NCBI RefSeq assembly: GCF_000719555.1
Contig: NZ_JOGX01000113.1
Coordinates: forward strand, 1-10,628
Reading direction: 5' to 3'
DNA from: Streptomyces sp. NRRL F-5727
GTDB lineage: Bacteria > Actinomycetota > Actinomycetes > Streptomycetales > Streptomycetaceae
Length of the DNA: 10,628 nt
Of this stretch, positions 6,082-10,628 are shown one piece after another. Position 1 is the stretch's first letter. Every line of letters begins with the position of its first letter. Below the pieces are notes generated by a model that had not been told where the DNA came from, ran no database searches, and saw nothing but the letters and a program-made list of their open reading frames with translations. A program made the position numbers and the translations under genes.

Positions 6082-6998
6082 CCGCCGCAGCCACCCCCAC
6101 CCGCACCGCCCCCGCCACCGGGGCCACCGGCCCCGCGCAGCCGCCGCGGAACACCCCGCCCGCCGCCGCCCGCAAGCGGCACCGGGCCTGGGACGAGGTC
6201 CCCCGCTGGCAGATCTACCTGCCGCTCGGCATCTACCTCGTCTTCACCCTGGTCCCCTTCTACTGGATCTTCCTCTTCTCCGTCCGCCCGGCCGGCTCGA
6301 CCTCGCTGCTGCCCTGGCCGATGACGACCGAGCACTTCGAGAAGGTGTGGACCGAGCGCAGCTTCGGGATCTTCTTCCAGAACAGCCTGCTCATCGGCGT
6401 CGCCGTGCTCATCAGCACCACGGTGGTCGCGCTGGCCGGCGGATACGCCCTCGCCCGCTTCGACTTCCGGATCAAGAAGGGCTTCATGCTGGCCCTGCTC
6501 TGCTCCCAGTTCGTGCCGGGCGCCCTGCTCCTCGTGCCGCTCTTCCAGATCTTCGCCGAACTGCGGATGATCAACTCGATCGGCAGCGTCATCCTCGCCG
6601 AGACCGTCTTCCAGCTGCCGCTGTCGATGATCCTCATCAGCGGATTCATCAGGAACGTGCCGCCCTCCCTGGAGGAGGCCGCCTGGGTCGACGGCTGCAA
6701 CCGGTTCCGCGCCTTCCTGATCGTCGTGCTGCCACTGCTGCGGCCCGGTCTGGTCGCCGTCGGCTCCTTCGCCTTCGTGCACGCCTGGAACCACTTCCTC
6801 TTCGCCCTGATGTTCCTCAGCAGCCAGAGCAAGCAGACCATCCCGGTCGGCCTCAACACCCTCATGGGCGCCGACAGCGTCGACCTCGGCGCACTCGCCG
6901 CGGGCGGCGTCATCGCCGCCGTCCCCGTCGTGATCGTCTTCGCCTTCATCCAGAAGTGGCTCGTCACCGGCTTCAGCGCCGGGGCGGTGAAGGGATGA
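6078..6998 (+). CDS. Carbohydrate ABC transporter permease (MalG/UgpE-type)
   Basis: This is a 306-residue partner permease. A long Ala/Pro/Thr-rich cytoplasmic N-terminus (about residues 1-42) precedes the first membrane segment at about 47-68. Further segments are at about 102-124, 135-156, 170-190, 214-234 and 275-294. The EAA loop is EEAAWVDGCNRF (199-210) followed by LP at 218-219, and the C-terminal KWLVTGFSAGAVKG is typical of MalG-type subunits. GTG 6078 is chosen because GGAGG at 6064-6068 lies 9 bases upstream and the start overlaps the previous stop. The downstream ATG at 6995 overlaps its own stop. With the preceding gene it should form the heterodimeric channel. In Streptomyces such pairs often use a shared ATPase encoded elsewhere (MsiK), which would explain the missing ATPase. 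Confidence 0.92.
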   Translation: MTAAATPTRTAPATGATGPAQPPRNTPPAAARKRHRAWDEVPRWQIYLPLGIYLVFTLVPFYWIFLFSVRPAGSTSLLPWPMTTEHFEKVWTERSFGIFFQNSLLIGVAVLISTTVVALAGGYALARFDFRIKKGFMLALLCSQFVPGALLLVPLFQIFAELRMINSIGSVILAETVFQLPLSMILISGFIRNVPPSLEEAAWVDGCNRFRAFLIVVLPLLRPGLVAVGSFAFVHAWNHFLFALMFLSSQSKQTIPVGLNTLMGADSVDLGALAAGGVIAAVPVVIVFAFIQKWLVTGFSAGAVKG

Positions 6999-8176
6999 GC
7001 CCCATGCCCGCACCCCAGTCCGTACGTGAACCCCTGCCCGTCGTCCTCGCGGGCGCCCGCGGCCACGGCCGCAGCCACCTCCTCAACATCCACCGGCTCG
7101 AACGGCTCGGCCTGGTCCGCCTCGCCGGCGTCTGCGAGCTGCGCCCGCTCGACGCCGCCGAGCTCGACGGACTCGGCGACCCCGCCCAGTCCGACGACTT
7201 CGAGGCGCTGCTCGCCGCCACCGGCGCGAGGCTGGCGGTGCTCAGCACCCCGATCCAGACCCACACCGACATGACGCTGGCCGCCGCCCGGCACGGCGCC
7301 GACATCCTCCTGGAGAAGCCGCCGGCCCCGTCGTACGCCGAGTTCCGGCGGATGGCCGACGGGGTCGCGGAGACCGGCCGGGCCTGCCAGATCGGCTTCC
7401 AGTCGCTCGGCTCGCACGCCGTGCCCGCCGTCCGCGAGCTGATCGAGCGGGGCGCCATCGGCGAGGTCCGGGGCGTCGGCGCGGCCGGCGCCTGGGTCCG
7501 CGACGAGGCGTACTTCCGGCGCGCGCCCTGGGCCGGCCGGCGCCGGCTCGACGGCCTCGACGTCGTCGACGGAGCGCTGACCAACCCGCTGGCGCACGCC
7601 GTCGCCACCGCCCTCGCCCTCGCCGGGACCACCCGCGCCGAGGACGTCACCGGCATCGAGACCGAGCTCTTCCACGCCAACGCCATCGAGTCGGACGACA
7701 CCTCCGCCGTCCGCGTGACCACCGCCGCCGGACCGCCGGTGACCGTGGCGGCGACGCTCTGCGCCGAGAAGACCGGCGAGCCGTACGTGGTGGTGCACGG
7801 CAGCCGCGGCCGGATCACCTTCTGGTACCGCGAGGACCGGATCCTGCTCCAGCGCGCCGGACACGGCCCCGAGGAGATCACCTACGGGCGCACCGACCTG
7901 CTGGAGAACCTGGTCGCGCACGTCACCGGCGGCACCCCGCTCCTCGTGCCGCCGAACGCCACCGGCGCGTTCATGCGGGTCGTCGAGGCGGTCCGCACCG
8001 CGCCCGACCCGCTGCCGCTGCCCGCCGCCCACTGGCGCACCGAGCCCGGCGAGAGCGCCGAACGGCGGGTCGTGGCGGGCGTGGAGGCACTGGTGGCCGC
8101 GAGCGCCGAACAGCTCCGGCTCTACTCCGAGCTCGGCGCCCCCTGGGCGTCGCCGGCCCCGGCGGAGGTCCGATGA
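6995..8176 (+). CDS. Gfo/Idh/MocA-family NAD(P)-dependent oxidoreductase
   Basis: This is a 393-residue cytoplasmic oxidoreductase. The N-terminal Rossmann domain starts with VVLAGARGHGRSHLLNI (about 16-32), a variant of the usual G-x-G-x-x-G pattern. LLEKPPAPS (105-113) carries the family EKP motif with Lys108, and DGALTNPLAHAVATAL (192-207) holds His201 where the family has its catalytic-site histidine. The C-terminal half is the usual alpha/beta substrate domain. Members oxidise or reduce a hydroxyl on sugars, inositols or glycosides. Between sugar permeases and a GH43 enzyme it could be the missing sugar 1-dehydrogenase or a glycoside 3-dehydrogenase. The start is uncertain: ATG 6995 overlaps the permease stop (ATGA), while ATG 7004 sits 9 bases after GAAGGG (6989-6994). 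The ATG of the next gene overlaps its stop. Confidence 0.88.
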   Translation: MSPMPAPQSVREPLPVVLAGARGHGRSHLLNIHRLERLGLVRLAGVCELRPLDAAELDGLGDPAQSDDFEALLAATGARLAVLSTPIQTHTDMTLAAARHGADILLEKPPAPSYAEFRRMADGVAETGRACQIGFQSLGSHAVPAVRELIERGAIGEVRGVGAAGAWVRDEAYFRRAPWAGRRRLDGLDVVDGALTNPLAHAVATALALAGTTRAEDVTGIETELFHANAIESDDTSAVRVTTAAGPPVTVAATLCAEKTGEPYVVVHGSRGRITFWYREDRILLQRAGHGPEEITYGRTDLLENLVAHVTGGTPLLVPPNATGAFMRVVEAVRTAPDPLPLPAAHWRTEPGESAERRVVAGVEALVAASAEQLRLYSELGAPWASPAPAEVR

Positions 8177-9018
8177 GCACCGCCGACACCGTCGTCCTGC
8201 GGGCCGCCGGCCGCGCCGTCGCCCACTGCGTGACCCGCCCGGCGCTCGCCGCCGACCACTCCCCGCGCCCCTATCTGCACCCGGTGACCACGCTCGCCGG
8301 GCGGGCCGTCACCGAGGTGCTGCCCGAGGACCACGTGCACCACCTGGGCGTCGGGATCGCCGTCCCGGACGTCGAGGGGCGGAACTTCTGGGGCGGTCGG
8401 ACCTTCGTCCGCGGCCGGGGCTCGGTCGAGCTGGACAACCACGGCGTGCAGCGGCACGACGGCTTCAAGCTGTGCGACCCGGACGGCTTCGTCGAGGAGG
8501 TGAGCTGGACCGCCGGAGGGGAGCGACTGTTCGCCGAACACCGCACGGTCGCCGCGGTCCCGCTCACCGACACGGCGTGGGCCCTCGACCTGACCTTCTC
8601 GGTCGCCAACGTCTCCGGCCGCGACCTGTCCGTCGGCAGCCCGGCCACCAACGGACGCCCGGGCGCCGCCTACGGCGGCTTCTTCTGGCGCGCCCCCAAG
8701 GAGGCCGCGGCGCCACGGGTGTTCGGGCCCGGGGCGGACGGCGAGGAGGCCGTGCACGGGGCCCGCGCCGACTGGGTGGCGATGTGCGGCGACGGCTGGA
8801 GCCTGGTCTTCGCCGGGGCGACCGGGACCACCCGGCGCGACCCCTGGTTCGTGCGGGCCGCCGAGTACCCGGGCGTCGGCTCCTCCCTCGCGTACGAGGA
8901 GCGGCTCGCGGTCCCGGCCGGGGAGACGTTCGTCCGGCGCGTGGTCACCGTCGTCGCCGACGGGCGGCTCGACCGGGACGGCGCCGCCGCCCTGGTCCGC
9001 AAGGCGGTGGCGACATGA
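8173..9018 (+). CDS. DUF6807 (PmoA-like) family protein
   Basis: This is a 281-residue predicted cytoplasmic protein with no signal peptide or membrane segment. PRPYLHPVTTLAG (31-43) and the His-rich PEDHVHHLGVGI (51-62), then RNFWGGRTF (70-78), are the conserved features I recognise from the DUF6807/PmoA family. That family is often annotated 'methane oxygenase PmoA', but nothing here resembles a methane monooxygenase subunit, and the label should not be copied. The clustered histidines suggest a metal or sugar site, which is inference. Members commonly sit beside Gfo/Idh oxidoreductases in carbohydrate clusters, as here. ATG 8173 overlaps the previous stop (ATGA) with GGAGG at 8164-8168 only 4 bases away, so translation is probably coupled. 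The biochemical function is unknown to me; an aldose-mutarotase-like or glycoside-processing role is possible. Confidence 0.8.
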   Translation: MSTADTVVLRAAGRAVAHCVTRPALAADHSPRPYLHPVTTLAGRAVTEVLPEDHVHHLGVGIAVPDVEGRNFWGGRTFVRGRGSVELDNHGVQRHDGFKLCDPDGFVEEVSWTAGGERLFAEHRTVAAVPLTDTAWALDLTFSVANVSGRDLSVGSPATNGRPGAAYGGFFWRAPKEAAAPRVFGPGADGEEAVHGARADWVAMCGDGWSLVFAGATGTTRRDPWFVRAAEYPGVGSSLAYEERLAVPAGETFVRRVVTVVADGRLDRDGAAALVRKAVAT

Positions 9019-10559
9019 CCGGGGCCGTGGTGCCCGAGGTCACCGGCGACCTGGGGGACGGCACGTACCGCAACCCGGTCCTGGCGGCGGACTGGTCCGA
9101 TCCGGACGTGGTCCGGGTCGGCGAGGACTTCTATCTCACCGCCTCCAGCTTCGGCCGCGCCCCCGGACTGCCGCTGCTGCACTCCCGGGACCTGGTCAAC
9201 TGGACGCTCGTCGGACACGCGCTCGAACGGCTCGAACCGGAGGAGGCGTTCACCGGTCCCCGGCACGACTGCGGGGTGTGGGCGCCGTCCCTCCGCCGTC
9301 ACGACGGCCGGTTCTGGATCTTCTGGGGCGACCCCGACCACGGCGTCTTCCAGATCAACTCGGCGTCGATCGAAGGGCCTTGGACCCGGCCGCACCTGGT
9401 GAAGGAGGGCCGGGGGCTGATCGACGCGTGCCCGCTGTGGGACACGGAGACCGGCGAGGCGTATCTGGTGCACGGCTGGGCGAAGTCCCGGGCCGGCTTC
9501 AACAACCGGATCACCGGGCACCGGATGAGCCCGGACGGCACCAAGGTCCTCGACGAGGGCGGCACGCTCATCGACGCCGACCTGATCCCCGGCTGGTTCA
9601 CCCTGGAGGGGCCCAAGCTGTACCGGCACGACGGCCGCTTCTGGATCCTCGCCCCGGCCGGCGGCGTCGCCACCGGCTGGCAGGGCGCCTTCCGCGCCGA
9701 CTCGTTCTTCGGCCCGTACGAGGAGCGGATCGTCCTCTCCCAGGGCGACACCGACGTCAACGGCCCCCACCAGGGCGGCTGGGTACGCACCGGCGCGGGC
9801 GAGGACTGGTTCCTGCACTTCCAGCAGACCGGGGCGCACGGCCGGCTCGTCCACCTCCAGCCGATGCGCTGGGACGCGGACGGCTGGCCGGTCCTCGGCG
9901 ACGACGGTTCCCCCGTGCGCGTCCACCGCAAGCCCGACCTGCCGTCGGGTCCCCCGGCCCGGCCGGCCGTGGACGACTCCTTCCCGGGCGGCGTCTTCGG
10001 GCCGCAGTGGTCGTGGACCGCCAACCCCGGTGCGGGGTGGACGAGTCCGCACCCCGGCGAGGGGCTGCGGCTCGCCTGCGTCCGTACCGGGCGGGCGGAC
10101 GACCTGCGGTCGGTACCGCACGTGCTCACGCAGCGGCTGCCCGCCGGAGCCCGGACCGTGGAGGTCCGGCTGCGGCTGGAGTCCACGGCGCCCGGGGCAC
10201 GGGCCGGACTGGTCGTGCTCGGCGACGCGTACGCCTGGATCGGCCTCGAACGGGACGCCGACGGCGGACCGCGGCTCGTCCACCGCTTCGCCCCGGGCAA
10301 CGCCGACCGGGAGCGGGACGCGGCCCGCGCCGTGCCTCTCGGCACCGACGGGGTGCTGCTGCGGATCGAGGTCACCGCCGACGCCCGCTGCCGCTTCTCC
10401 TACGACGCCGGCGCGGGACCCGTCCGGCTCGGCCCCGAGTTCGCGGCCACCCCCTGGCGGTGGGTGGGCGCCCTGCTCGGCCTGTTCGCCGCCGCCCCGG
10501 AGGGCGAAGGGCACGCCGGGACGGGCGTGTTCACCGGCTTCCGCACCCACACCGGCTAG
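9015..10559 (+). CDS. GH43 family glycosidase (beta-xylosidase / alpha-L-arabinofuranosidase type) with C-terminal beta-sandwich
   Basis: This is a 514-residue glycoside hydrolase. Residues about 15-310 form the five-bladed propeller. YRNPVLAADWSDPDVVRVGEDFY contains the catalytic base (Asp29 in SDPD). Asp137 in LIDACPLWD is the likely pKa modulator and Glu198 in TLEGPKLY the general acid. Residues about 320-512 look like the concanavalin-type C-terminal domain of family-43 beta-xylosidases (GLVVLGDAYAWIGLE at about 398-412). There is no signal peptide, so it should act in the cytoplasm on imported oligosaccharides. Inverting release of xylose or arabinose is typical of the family, but the exact linkage cannot be read. 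ATG 9015 overlaps the DUF6807 stop. It is the last gene of the operon, with TAG at 10557-10559 followed by a hairpin. Confidence 0.92.
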   Translation: MTGAVVPEVTGDLGDGTYRNPVLAADWSDPDVVRVGEDFYLTASSFGRAPGLPLLHSRDLVNWTLVGHALERLEPEEAFTGPRHDCGVWAPSLRRHDGRFWIFWGDPDHGVFQINSASIEGPWTRPHLVKEGRGLIDACPLWDTETGEAYLVHGWAKSRAGFNNRITGHRMSPDGTKVLDEGGTLIDADLIPGWFTLEGPKLYRHDGRFWILAPAGGVATGWQGAFRADSFFGPYEERIVLSQGDTDVNGPHQGGWVRTGAGEDWFLHFQQTGAHGRLVHLQPMRWDADGWPVLGDDGSPVRVHRKPDLPSGPPARPAVDDSFPGGVFGPQWSWTANPGAGWTSPHPGEGLRLACVRTGRADDLRSVPHVLTQRLPAGARTVEVRLRLESTAPGARAGLVVLGDAYAWIGLERDADGGPRLVHRFAPGNADRERDAARAVPLGTDGVLLRIEVTADARCRFSYDAGAGPVRLGPEFAATPWRWVGALLGLFAAAPEGEGHAGTGVFTGFRTHTG

Positions 10560-10576
10560 CGCCGACCGCCGCCACC

Positions 10577-10597
10577 GCCCGCCCCACCCGGGCGGGC
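10577..10597 (+). terminator. Candidate operon terminator hairpin
   Basis: GCCCGCCC at 10577-10584 pairs perfectly with GGGCGGGC at 10590-10597 around the loop CACCC, 18 bases after the GH43 stop. There is no T-tract, and the surrounding DNA is C-rich, so chance pairing is possible. Its position fits the end of the five-gene operon. Confidence 0.6.
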
Positions 10598-10628
10598 CCG
10601 CACTCCCCCACGCACCACCCCCATCCCC

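Noticed and set aside
8670..10550. 626-codon open frame on the minus strand opposite the GH43 gene
   Set aside because: It is antisense to a gene with clear GH43 catalytic motifs. Its composition is that of a GC-driven shadow.
1..10628. CRISPR arrays, tRNA or rRNA genes, insertion sequences, phage or toxin-antitoxin genes
   Set aside because: I looked for regularly spaced repeats, tRNA-like stems, transposase motifs and terminal inverted repeats and saw none.

Overview
The window has very high G+C with strong third-position G/C bias, GTG as well as ATG starts, many 4-base stop/start overlaps, and protein families common in soil actinomycetes. It is most likely Streptomyces or a close relative. 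This is inferred from composition and protein character; no marker gene is present.

Layout. (1) 1-489, plus strand: the 3' part of a small secreted-type protein gene that appears broken by a one-base frameshift at about 229/230. (2) 504-544: a perfect 18-bp GC-rich hairpin between two convergent genes. (3) 553-1407, minus strand: an alpha/beta-hydrolase. (4) 1408-1720: a 313-base divergent regulatory region with a LacI-type operator-like palindrome, a plausible promoter and an A/T-rich palindrome and direct repeat just upstream of a regulator gene. (5) 1721-5015, plus strand: a three-gene operon of a FadR-type GntR regulator, a dihydrodipicolinate synthase/aldolase-superfamily lyase, and an IlvD/Edd-family sugar-acid dehydratase resembling L-arabinonate dehydratase. 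(6) 5016-5142: a second regulatory region with an inverted repeat and two LacI-type palindromes whose centres are 21 bp apart. (7) 5143-10559, plus strand: a five-gene operon of two sugar ABC permeases, a Gfo/Idh/MocA oxidoreductase, a DUF6807 (PmoA-like) protein and a GH43 glycosidase with a C-terminal beta-sandwich domain, followed by a hairpin.

How the genes fit together (inference). The permeases would import a plant-cell-wall oligosaccharide. The GH43 enzyme has no signal peptide and would cleave it in the cytoplasm, most plausibly releasing a pentose (xylose or arabinose). The oxidoreductase and the DUF6807 protein would act on the sugar or glycoside. The dehydratase and the lyase form the core of a non-phosphorylative sugar-acid route (aldonate to 2-keto-3-deoxy-aldonate, then dehydration or aldol cleavage). 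The GntR protein probably senses a sugar acid. Matching GAAA(A/G)CGCTTTC palindromes before both operons suggest one LacI-family regulator, encoded outside the window, links them. No substrate-binding protein, transport ATPase, dedicated sugar 1-dehydrogenase, lactonase or semialdehyde dehydrogenase is visible.

The least understood part is the Gfo/Idh, DUF6807 and GH43 trio, which may be an undescribed intracellular glycoside-processing step. Everything else fits known families.
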